From: Linyphia triangularis
Taxonomy: Eukaryota; Arthropoda; Arachnida; Araneae; Linyphiidae
NCBI GenBank assembly: GCA_963978545.1
Contig: OZ021729.1
Span: 83,804,670 to 83,868,669, forward strand
Reading direction: 5' to 3'
DNA: 64,000 nt
This document shows positions 34,462 to 43,954 of this stretch, one piece after another (positions within the stretch are counted from its first letter, which is position 1; each line of letters starts with the position of its first letter). A program made the position numbers and the translations under genes. The notes below the pieces were generated by a model. It was not told the DNA's origin. It did not search any database and was given only the letters and a program-made list of their open reading frames with translations.

Positions 34462-35056
34462 CTGCATAATCTTGAAATATTTTTATTTCCTCTTCACAGA
34501 TAATTGAATGCGTTTGTTGTAAGTGATTGATAAAATCCTTTTGCAGATGAGACACAAAAGAACAATTTTCTTCCAGGCATTTGAAGTTTTCCAATATTTT
34601 GGTTCCATTTTCTTTGCTAACTTGGCCACAATATCTTTTGTGGCTATGCAAGGCAGATCGATTTAGAAAACTTTTCCCACACTCGCAAGTTTGTAAATTA
34701 TCGTTTGAAGTTCCATTTTTTTTACATGTCTTTCTGTGCAAATAAAACGATGATTTTGATGTAAACTCTTTATGACAATCATCACAAACTTTGTACAGCG
34801 TTTTTGAAGTTTGCAAATTATCATTTGACATTCCATTCTTATTACACATCTTTCTGTGCAAATAAAACGATGATTTTGCCGTAAACTCTTTCTGACAATC
34901 ATCACAAACTTTGTAGAGAGTTTTTGAAGTTTGCAAGTTATTAGTTGAAATTTCAGTCTCGGTATTTTCACACCTTTTTCTGTGCTTATAAAATGATGAT
35001 TTAGCCTTAAACTCTTTCTGGCAACCATCACACACAAACGCTTTTAAAGAATTCAT
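34462..35056 (-). CDS. MULE transposase, exon 1 (C2HC/C2H2 zinc-finger array)
   Basis: Starts at ATG 35,056 (MNSLKAFVCDGCQKEF) and ends at donor GCAG/GTTAAT (34,462/34,461). Three C-x2-C-x12-H-x4-C fingers (CDGCQKEF...HRKRC, CDDCQKEF...HRKMC, CDDCHKEF...HRKTC), a CECGKSF...HSHKRYC unit, then CLEENC...HLQQTH, a C2H2 finger. The last codons (IKIFQDYA + G) join exon 2 to give QDYAEFENWKENF, the continuous transition seen in MULE transposases that carry N-terminal zinc fingers. That junction, in phase 1, is the evidence that this zinc-finger ORF is not a separate gene. It should bind DNA, probably the terminal repeats. The fingers are 40-residue tandem repeats, duplicated at DNA level. Confidence 0.88.
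34680..35040 (-). repeat. 120-bp tandem repeats encoding the zinc-finger array
   Basis: Near-identical 40-codon units (TTTCTGTGCAAATAAAACGA core at 34,732 and 34,852, a diverged third at about 34,975). Recent duplication of a finger module. Confidence 0.85.
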
Positions 35057-35204
35057 ATTTTTCTTAAATAAAATTCATTTTCGAAATGATGATGATAATG
35101 AAATTTATAGATATGTTATGATGTAATTTAAAGCGACAGAAACGGAAACCACGATGTTTAAAAAAAGCGTGGTAGACGAGTAGAGGGGAGGGGTTTAGAG
35201 GGGA

Positions 35205-35285
35205 ATACAAACGGATGCCGCTAGCCAATCACCTTCTATTTGTCTCTAACTTGGACTTGGGACCTTCCGAAAATTACCGGCTCGT
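35205..35285 (-). repeat. MULE right terminal inverted repeat
   Basis: Reverse complement begins ACGAGCCGGTAATTTTCGGA; followed by target duplication CTTATTAC at 35,286-35,293. Confidence 0.95.
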
Positions 35286-35354
35286 CTTATTACCTCTAAG
35301 ACATTCCGAATTTTTTTGGAACGCAAGAGCGGGTCGTTTCCAGTTTTGTTGTTA

Positions 35355-35400
35355 CTCGATTTATTATTATTATTATTATTATTTTTTTAAATATATATTT
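35355..35400. repeat. (TTA)n microsatellite
   Basis: About eight TTA/ATT units just outside the MULE right flank. Confidence 0.85.
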
Positions 35401-35517
35401 TGGTAAGTGGTTTGATGTGGTTTAAAAATTATTTTAATTTAACTTATGTTTGGTAAAAATTTATGAGTTGTGAGATTGTGAGTGTTTCTAGAAATATTTC
35501 AACAACATAATAAACTA

Positions 35518-36212
35518 ACTAGAGGTGTGGAACCTTTCAATGTCTCTATGATTTTGTTCATAGCGTTAAAATCTGATACGGCGTTATTTACCGTTTTCAT
35601 ATTTTCACTCATTTAAATGAAAATGGCCACTTTGGCGATACTTTTGGCAATAATTTTTAAATGAGCAAACGAGAGAAGAAGAAAAATCTTTAAAATGGCA
35701 AAATTGACGATGTTATTCGATAGACATTACATTGTCTTTTTCTTGTGCGTCAAATGGGAAAATCAATCGTTGACGAGCGATGCTCAAGGGCAGAGAGCTC
35801 TGTGTTAAGGGCACTCGTTTTTCAACTTTGCTCACTTACATCGCATTTCTGCGGGAATTTCGGAGGTGGGGATTGTTGAAGCTCCTTAAGAGACATTAGC
35901 ACAGAGATTTTAACCAAAATTACAAGAGCCGTTTTTTAGCAATTGCTGGAAAACACAATTTTTTAAGATTTTGACGAAAGCTTTAATGGTAGGTTACATG
36001 ACCACCACTAACCCACAAACCAAATTTGAACATCTTCGGTCAATTTGTTCGGAAGTTCTGCTGATCACGTACACAGAGGCAGACATTTTCACTTGACCAC
36101 TTTTTTGAAATCAATATGCTCCAAAACGTGCAGATATCCAAAAAAAATCCAAATTTTTTTTACCGAATGCTTTCATTACCCTATATAAACAAATGGGTAA
36201 TAGAAAGTAAAA
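35518..36212 (+). mobile_element. Dispersed repeat R1, copy 2
   Basis: Collinear with 22,703-23,410. The left terminal inverted string is degraded (CCTTTCAATG); the right end keeps TACCCTATATAAACAAATGG and GTAATAGAAAGT. Confidence 0.8.
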
Positions 36213-36810
36213 ACGTGTTGTGGGTTAACTTGCGCCCCGGTGATTTCAAATTAGCACATAATGATCGGAAACCTCCTGTAAATTCCCTTTCCCTTCATTC
36301 AATAACAATAAAGTCTTATATGATGTACAGCGAAAGGAGTGAAGTGACAATTTTTTCTTCATCCCAGTTTTATACCGAGAAATCCGAATTTATCTCAAAA
36401 TTTTGGACGCCACATATTTTCATTATCTGCCTGCTGAATATATTGAACATACCTCTGTACCACGCAATATATTTTCCGCAAAACTGTGTATGACTTATGT
36501 AGCAAAGTTATACGCATAAAATTAGTTCAGAAACATTTTTATGGAAAAAGTAAGAGCACTAACCAATTAATTCATCGTTATAAAATAATTTACTGCAACA
36601 TCATACATTATTTTAAAAGATATACTTTCGCGACATTGCCCTATAATAAAAAAAGTAATTTTTAATAACTCTGGATAATAGTTAATAAAAAAAAAAAGAG
36701 AGCGTACACCAGTCTCATCTTAACAAAATTACTTACTCCAATATCATACAATACTTTAATACGTATATTTTTATGAAAGTGCACACAAATTTCTGTACAA
36801 AAGAGCTGCT
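36213..36810. other. Non-coding DNA
   Basis: No gene is recognised between R1 and the split MITE. The 125-codon frame at 36,116-36,493 partly overlaps R1 and has no family features. Confidence 0.45.
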
Positions 36811-37981
36811 ATACTAAACTTCAACTTAACTTGACATCACTAGACGGCAGATCGTCACAGTGCTCATAGGTATTTAATCCATTTTGGCGGCGTGAAAGCA
36901 TAATGTTCGCAAACCACAACCCTGTAGAGCAGCGATTCTCAACATGTGGGGCGCGCCCTCTTTGGGGGGAACGAGAACACTAAATGGGAGACGCGAGAAT
37001 ATCCAAGAGAAAATATCATTTAAAAAAATTTATTAACTGACTGAAAGGAAAGCACACATACACATAGAAAACAAAATACGTTTCGACATATTTAACAAAT
37101 AAAGTAAAACAACTTACTAAATCAAAGCTTAATCAAAACATACAAAATTAAAAACAAATTTAATAATTATTAGTGACTTCCTTGGGCCTGTCTTGCAGAG
37201 CAAAGTTTTTCGGAGGAAGGCTTAATATTAGAAATCGCCACTCTCAGTTCTATATTTATCCGAAATCTATATTTTGTCTTCAAAGAAGCCACAGCAGAAA
37301 ATCCAGTTTCACAAAGGTAGGATGTTGAAAATAGTAATAGAATGCGAAATGTCCTTGTTTTTAGTTTAGAAAAATCATCCTCAACTCCTGCCAAAATTCA
37401 AATAGGGATTCATTAGTAAATTGTCTTTTGGTTTCGCCACTTATGAAGTCTATGAATTTTTCTTCCTCATCAGTTGTGAGTCCTTCGGGAGTCTTATAAA
37501 ATGGATCGCTAACCCACACGTAACTTGCTATCAGTTTGTCGCCAGCATGAAAATACTTTTTAAAATTCTTTGCCAGCATGCCTAAATGATTTTCAATGAT
37601 TACAAAAATAACTTTTACACGTTCTTCTTCAGCCTTGTAAGTTTTAGTTCAATCATCCACATTTGCAAACATTGTTAGGTTTTTTTGCTTTAAATTTCTG
37701 TTCCACAATTCCTATTTTCTTCAAAAAGAATGAACTTTATCAATCGTATCCAACATTTGTGTATTTGCTCCTTGGAGTTGAAGATTCAAGTTATTTAATT
37801 TCTCGAATATGTCGACGAAGTAGATCAATTTCATCACAAATAAACCATCGCAAAAACTTTCGGCTTCCGGTGTGTTTTCTGCTAGGAAACTTGTGATTTC
37901 TTCTCTTAATTTATAAACACGTTGTAAAAATTTCCCACGTGATACCCATCTTGCAACGCAATAAAATAGTAACGCTGAATG

Positions 37982-40422
37982 CAGGCCCGTGCTGGGCAGC
38001 CGGGACACCTGGACGTATCCCAGTGCGCCCTCCAGCCTGGAAATTTTGGCGCCCTCCTCTTTCGAAACTGACAAGTTTTAGGAATTTAGGAAGAGGCTTA
38101 TCGTCGATATTGCCGAGCGGCCGGGTTGAGTGTTGCGACTGTAGGCTACTACTCAATGGACTATGAATATGATTCTTCCAGTACCTGCGCCCTGCGCGGC
38201 CCGCTCTTGGCTAATGGGGGAGAGGGGGTGGAAGGGTGGAACGAGATGTCTGCCAAGGCCGTCTCAAAAACTGTCCTGGCAAATGAAATCAAATCAGCCG
38301 GCAAATTCTCAGTTTTGATGGACACGACAATAGACATATGTAGCAACGATCAATGTGCAAAACTAGTCAGGTATGTTAAAGGACACAAAGTTTGCGAGAG
38401 ACTACTGGCATTAAAAAGTGTGGTTTCTACTACAGGAGAATCACTGTTTGACACTCTCTCTGGAGCATTGACAGACCTTGAAATACCTTTGAGTGATTGC
38501 GTCGCAAATGCGTTTGATGGCGCGTCTAACATGAGCGGAAAGTATAATGGTTTGACTGCACAATGGCCAGCAAAATATCAAATCACATTCACACGTGGTG
38601 CTACGCGTACGTTTTAAATCTTGTAATATCTGATACAGCTCAGTACCTCACTGCATCAATCTCATTCTTCAGCATAATGCAAAAGACCCAGGTTTTTTTG
38701 AAGGATTCAATTACAAGATTGAACAGGTTCAGGGAGCAAATTCCTGAGTACAAGTTGGAAGCCATTGGGGCTACATGGCAAAGCCGCAGCAAAAAAAATA
38801 TTCGGCAGAATAGATGAGTGGACCTCATCTGAAGAATGTTCAAAATTTCACATTCAACTGATTTCAACGCCAAAGTGAGACATGAAGCAACTGCTTTACT
38901 TAAAAAATATCTGGATTTCGAAACAATAGTTGTTCGCATAGTATTCTTGCAAGTGTTCAAAATCACTAAGCCACTATCGGATTATCTCCAAACAAAGAAT
39001 CTAGACTATGCCTAAGCTTGGAGGAATATTGAGTCTTCACTTGATAGACTAAAACGCCTACGTGAAAAAATTTCTGAAACTTTGAAAGCATCACAATGCT
39101 TTGTTCTAAAAATGACGCAGAAACTTGAAGAAAGAGGAAAGACCGATAAAACTCTTAATGAATTCGTTATTGGCAAAGCAATAACTGAGAAAAGAAAGAA
39201 GAAAGTAAAGAAAATGGTAGGAGAACTTTCTGAAGACGACAGTGCTGCAACTTCGCCAGAAGAAGAATTCAAATAAAGATCTTCTTCGTAATTGTGGATA
39301 GAGCTGTTCAAACTATGGAAAGCCGTTTTGTGCAGCACAAATCGCTCTATTTGGATCTGGCCTGTTTCGATCCAAAAAGATTCAAATACCAAGAATCTCT
39401 TCCTCCTAAAGCATTGAAGAAAATAGAATTACTTTTGAACTTGGATGAAGAAAAGCTTAAAGAAGAACTTATCTCGTTCATAAATGTATGGCCCCAGATT
39501 TCAAATGCAAGTATGAACGCTGACTGTGAGTATGAAGATGTCTCAGACGAGAAAATCGATGACCACAGTGATGATGACGATGATCAAGAAGAAGATGATG
39601 ATGAAGACCACGAGATCCAGTGCAAAGCGTCAGCATCATGCAAAAGTTGTATCAAGTGTGCATATAAAATTATATTAGAATATAACATGTACTGTTTACA
39701 AAACCCAGAACTTTCAAAAGTAAATAAATTTCTTCTAACCATCCCATTGACTCAAGTTTCTTGCGAACGAGCATTTTCTAAATTGAAATTTATTAAAACC
39801 AGATTGAGATCGTATTTGACAAACGAAAATTTAGAATCTTTACTGTTAATGCACCCTGAAGCTGATATTTTGAACTCCATAGATCCAGACACCGTTATTT
39901 ATTATCTTTGCTACTCCAGCTCCGAATTAAAAAGACTTCTTCGGGTTTAGTTTGTAAATTCAATTAAAGAACATTACATTTGTGAACATATTTGTTTTTG
40001 TTACTTTCCTTAAGAAATTAAGTAGTAAATGCAGGTAACTTTTCTTGAAATGTATGTAATGTAAAATTGGCTCGTCTTAATTTTCAATGTGTGTTAGTTT
40101 ACCAAAATTACACTAATTATGTTTCAACTACTACTTTGGCTTTTATTTTGCCCTAAGACATTGCAAATATTTTAAATGGATCAAATGAACATTAAAATTT
40201 AGCAAACAATACATGGTCATTTTGTTTGACAAATACAAGTACGATATGTGTAAGTGTGATGGTCCGTTCGTACCGTGACCTCTACTGCCAGAAAAGCATA
40301 TTGAACCCAGCGTCACGAGCGATTAACGTTTTAGTTATTATATTCCATACACCCAGGTATAGTGCTGGCGCCCTCTGGCCAAGGCCGTCCACCGCCCTAA
40401 CAAGGAGTCCAGCACGGGCCTG
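37982..40422 (+). mobile_element. Second hAT element nested inside transposase copy 1
   Basis: Ends CAGGCCCGTGCTGG on both sides in inverted orientation. Flanked by GCTGAATG (37,974-37,981) and TCTGAATG (40,423-40,430), a 7-of-8 duplication. The collinear hAT copy 2 at about 45,000 reads CGCTGAATGTACCGAACCC without interruption, giving the empty site. 2,441 bp, internally deleted at its 5' side. A fragment of the same left end is at 57,311-57,475. Confidence 0.92.
38230..39950 (+). pseudogene. hAT transposase (DUF4371/dimerisation type), broken
   Basis: Frames from 38,126 to 39,950 give, in order, KFSVLMDTTIDICSNDQCAK (first catalytic Asp region), CVANAFDGASNMSGKYNGL (second Asp region), HTWCYAYVLNLVISDTAQ, then an acidic insert (DDHSDDDDDQEEDDDEDHE), and a hAT C-terminal dimerisation block VSCERAFSKLKFIKTRLRSY ending at 39,950. 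At least three frameshifts separate the pieces (near 38,560, 38,800 and in 38,850-39,080), and the N-terminal zinc-finger part is missing, replaced by an abrupt join near 38,240. Typical hAT proteins are 600-800 residues; about 500 are recoverable. Confidence 0.88.
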
Positions 40423-42821
40423 TCTGAATGTACCGAACCCATGTCTTTACAAAGTGCGGAAAAGATTCTCGATTTCAGGTACCTCATTTTTATATACCGT
40501 AGTTAACACAATATTCAGACCAGGACTCATTTCTTTCGAAGCCGAAGCTTCTCTGTGGATCATGCAATGTGTCCAGACGCACTGAGGCGATTTTTGTTTA
40601 AAAGTGCTTCTGATCTTCTGATCATTGAACGAGCACCATTGGTCCATATTCCGATGCAATTTTTCTCTTTTATGTTTGCCTCGTTCATAAAATCATTTAA
40701 AATAGCAAATAATGCGAGCGCTGTTGTTTGGAGTTCGATTGGTTTTCAGAAAAGTAGTTTTTCTACTACTGACATATTGTCACAAAATCGAACATAGGCA
40801 ATTAAATGAGCATCTTTATTAATGTCTGTGGCTTCATCAAGCTGTATTGAAAACAATTTGTCACGCAACTTCGAGATAAGCTGACACTATATATCTTCAG
40901 TTACATCACCAATTCGACGAGCAACAGAATCATTTAAAAGAGGTATAGAATTTCTACAAACTCAATTGCTGCTGGCAAAATAAGCTCTTCACCAATGGTG
41001 TGAGGTTTTTTACATCTGGCTATTTTATATGAAACTTTGTAAGATGCAAATAAAGCTTTTCTATTCTAGGCAAAGTTTCTTTAAAAAATGATTTTTGCTT
41101 TTTATATGATTTTTATTTTAATTCGAAGAATTCTCTGGGTTTGTTAACGTACTCACTATGAAGCGTTTCAAAATGTCGTTTTAGTTTATTAGGTTTCATG
41201 CTGTCTGGCGCCAATATTTTTGAGCAAATGATACATTGGGGGCCTTTCTTCTTTATTTATTTCCGTACTGGTAAATTCAAAATTTAAGTATTCTTGAGAA
41301 TATATTGTTGATTTTATTTTCGGAACCACGCACATCTGTGTACTTGTTGAAGCTTGACTATCGTCTAATGCTCGCTTGCTTCCGCTTAAAAATTTATCCA
41401 TGAGTCTGCATAAATCTGCTGCCGTGAATTTAGTATGGTGAATTACAATTAACAGTAAAATATATATAACATACACATTCACGATAGATTCGATAGCGAT
41501 AGAAGGATCGACTCGAAAGAGGCTGGATGGAATTGAAACTTGTATTATTGAACGTTTTCCTTTTTCCTGTGAGAAAGCATTTGCTCTGCGCATGCTCGAG
41601 GCGGCATCGGTCGTGTTCACCGCCCACTTGGCAAAATACCAGATGTGGTTTCTTGCCAACGTTGGCTCGCTTTTACTCTTGTTTTACCAGTTAGTTAAAA
41701 ATAATTTAAAACAGAATACAAAATACTCAATATACATTATTGTTGCATACATTTTATTGTAAGCAGGGATTCAATGAAAATTATGATTGAAAACTGGGCC
41801 TCGAATGAATATATATATATATATATATATATAATATTTTTTACTGTCAGTTAATAATATCAGCATTTTTGTGTACCTTATCTGTTTCCCTATAGGCCAT
41901 TTTGCTGATTATAGTACACAGGATATATTGTATAATAGGTGATAAAATATGCATATTTTTTTTATTTTAACATCCTACTGCAACAATCACAGAAACATAG
42001 CATTAAACTAAAATGGAATTCTTATGTATTTTTGTGAGACATACACGTAACAAAATTAGGAAAAACAATTAAAAATACTGCGATATCTCAAAATCTTTAG
42101 ATTCTTGATAAGGTCAAAAGATAAATATCTATTAATTATTTAATTAATATCAACTGAAGTGCTATTAAAATTAAAGTACTATTACTAACTGTAGTAATAC
42201 TCATAGAATTAGCTTTCTAAATGTCCCAAACGTTAACATGGATTGTCCCATTTTGTTTTGTTTTTCAATTATTTTTTTTGCGATTAAGTATTTTTTCTTG
42301 TTTATTTGATTTTTTAATAAAAAAATTCTTAAATTTAGAAATTAATTTACCATTAGACCATACTATTAAAATGATGTATAATTAAGAGTTACAAATCGTC
42401 CTCATAACTTTCAAGGTTAATTTTGCCAAATTTCTAAAATACCAGGTGTAAACCCATTCCCCCCCCCCCCTTTTTGTATGAAAATTCTGTTATTCTGATA
42501 TCATATTCGTGTTTTACAACCTTAAAAATATAAGGTTACCCAATTTCAAGTAGTTCTGATGTTTTTTCCGAATTTTATGTACATATACACGAAAACACGT
42601 CTTTCTTAACATTATGCGACGGTTCTTTGCACGGGATATTTTTCTATTAATTATAATTTTATGAAAATGGGGATATTCTGGATTAATTTTGTGGCATGGT
42701 TCTTAGCGTTACCCGAGAAACACCACGAGGAGGTGACCATGCATCGTTTCTCATATGGGGAGTTTTATTTTTGGCAGGCCCCCTTGCCTACTGCCGGACG
42801 AAAAAACACCAGCTTTCTAGT

Positions 42822-42955
42822 CACAATTCAGTAAGTCATAAACATAAAGTCATTATTTTGAAGTCACAATTCAGTACGTCATATGTCAGGAAGTCATAAG
42901 TTGGGAGTCACAAGTAGGTATGTCATAAGTCAGGAAGACACGATTCCGTAAGTAT
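42822..42955. repeat. Degenerate AGTCAYA repeat
   Basis: Repeated CAATTCAGTAAGTCATA, AAAGTCATTATTTTGAAGTC, CAGGAAGTCATAAGTTGGG and related strings at about 20-25-bp spacing, imperfect. Confidence 0.6.
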
Positions 42956-42973
42956 TATGCCATCTTTATAAGA

Positions 42974-43366
42974 CTATTTGTGGAAAATGTGCTGTGAAAT
43001 AAAGAGTTTGAATCTTTTCCACTTTCCGTTGTCCTTCCTCTTCCACTTCCCAACAAAATTGAAATTGTCTTTTCGTTCTTGAGTAGAATCCTCCGTAATG
43101 TTGGATTCTGTAGTTGGCGCAGGCAGAACTGCAGCTTCGGAGTTGGGCTGGCGGCGGTGTGTGGCGATCCACCAGTCTATGAACTGAGAAACTTCATCTG
43201 GTCTTTCGGCCAGCATCCTTGAGTAGGTCATAGAGGAGTAGTCTTGCTCCGATAGAAGGGCTAGGTCGAACTGTGTCTCCTCTTGGATGGTTTTAAGAGA
43301 TGGACTATACTTGCGTCTTAGAGTACAAAACTCCATTCTATGTATATATATCAACTCAAAATCCAA
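42974..43366 (-). CDS. 130-codon ORF inside the composite hAT, unknown
   Basis: Reads MDFELIYIHRMEFCTLRRKY, with SEQDYSSMTYSRMLAERPDE and FIDWWIATHRRQPNSEAAV downstream, and ends FKLFISQHIFHK. Composition looks protein-like: mixed charged and hydrophobic residues, no low complexity until the basic VGKWKRKDNGKWKRFK. I do not recognise a family. It may be an exon of a host gene, a retroelement gag-like piece, or chance. A second internal ATG (MEFCTLRRKY) is an alternative start. Confidence 0.35.
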   Translation of the reverse strand: MDFELIYIHRMEFCTLRRKYSPSLKTIQEETQFDLALLSEQDYSSMTYSRMLAERPDEVSQFIDWWIATHRRQPNSEAAVLPAPTTESNITEDSTQERKDNFNFVGKWKRKDNGKWKRFKLFISQHIFHK

Positions 43367-43954
43367 AAAGCACGCTTTTCACAATATCAATCGTAATAGC
43401 AAGTTCGCTTGATTCTCACTAAACTTTTGACAGATCAGAATCAAACTTCTCTAAAGATAATAATAATAATACCTTTCTTAGGTTACATTGTTTGTATTGT
43501 TAATAAAATGCATTATTTGGTGGCTTTGTAAGAGTTGTAACAGACATTTTTTTTAAACAATGTTTTAACAATTCAACATACTCATAAACTATTGTTAGGC
43601 TTTGTCAAAAATGTACGTTAATAGGAAAAAGGTGCAACTATGGTAAAAATGAGTTTTCACGTCATTAATTTCAAATTAATTATCTATATAAGTTCCTTCG
43701 GCAAAGAAAATGTCTACATCAAAAAGTTTAGTTTCTTCATTGTAGCATATGTTAGTTAATATGAGGATTCTAATTAAACTAACTTGAATGCTTCTTACTA
43801 TGAACTCGTAATTTGTTTAAAAATTCACAATTACCATTTCGGACACAATTCCAAGCTTTATTTACATAATACTAAATATAATCCTTTAAAAAAATTCCTT
43901 AAATTTAATTGTTTGTGAAACAAATCATAGTGTTCTAATGATAGACCTTTATAA

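Larger units (their letters stand above)
26115..35285 (-). mobile_element. 9.17-kb MULE/Mutator-type DNA transposon
   Basis: The left end 26,115-26,195 and the right end 35,205-35,285 are 81-bp inverted repeats with a single mismatch (ACGAGCCGGTAAATTTCGGA against ACGAGCCGGTAATTTTCGGA), and the 8-bp sequence CTTATTAC flanks both sides (26,107-26,114 and 35,286-35,293). It carries a two-exon MULE transposase on the minus strand (exon 1 at 35,056-34,462; exon 2 at 33,136-30,880) and a 4.7-kb non-coding segment on the 3' side. It also holds at least three nested MITEs, two of them in the transposase intron. High TIR identity, a perfect target duplication and an unbroken 724-codon catalytic frame mark it as young. 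Length is large for a MULE because of the AT-rich 3' segment and intron insertions. Confidence 0.93.
37170..41659 (-). pseudogene. ZBED-type hAT transposase, copy 1 (broken and interrupted)
   Basis: Minus-strand fragments line up with ZBED5/SCAND3-type hAT transposases: an N-terminal MDKFLSGSKRALDDSQAS, EYLNFEFTSTE before a frameshifted BED finger, a middle WTHCMIHREASASKEMSPGL, LHSALLFYCVARWVSRGKFL, LVDIFEKLNNLNLQLQGANT, and a C-terminal STSYLCETGFSAVASLKTKY (the hAT dimerisation region). The gene is cut between HSALL and the MHREA segment by a second hAT at 37,982-40,422 and carries several frameshifts and stops. The copy at 43,955-46,462 is collinear. It is not functional. Confidence 0.9.
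41807..43954. other. Unrelated DNA enclosed by the composite hAT
   Basis: Begins with (AT)n at 41,808-41,834 and ends at the left end of hAT copy 2. Mostly AT-rich. It holds one notable minus-strand ORF (42,974-43,366), a stretch of degenerate AGTCATA/AGTCACA repeats (42,822-42,955) and a C run at 42,461. No transposon ends of its own were seen. Confidence 0.7.
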
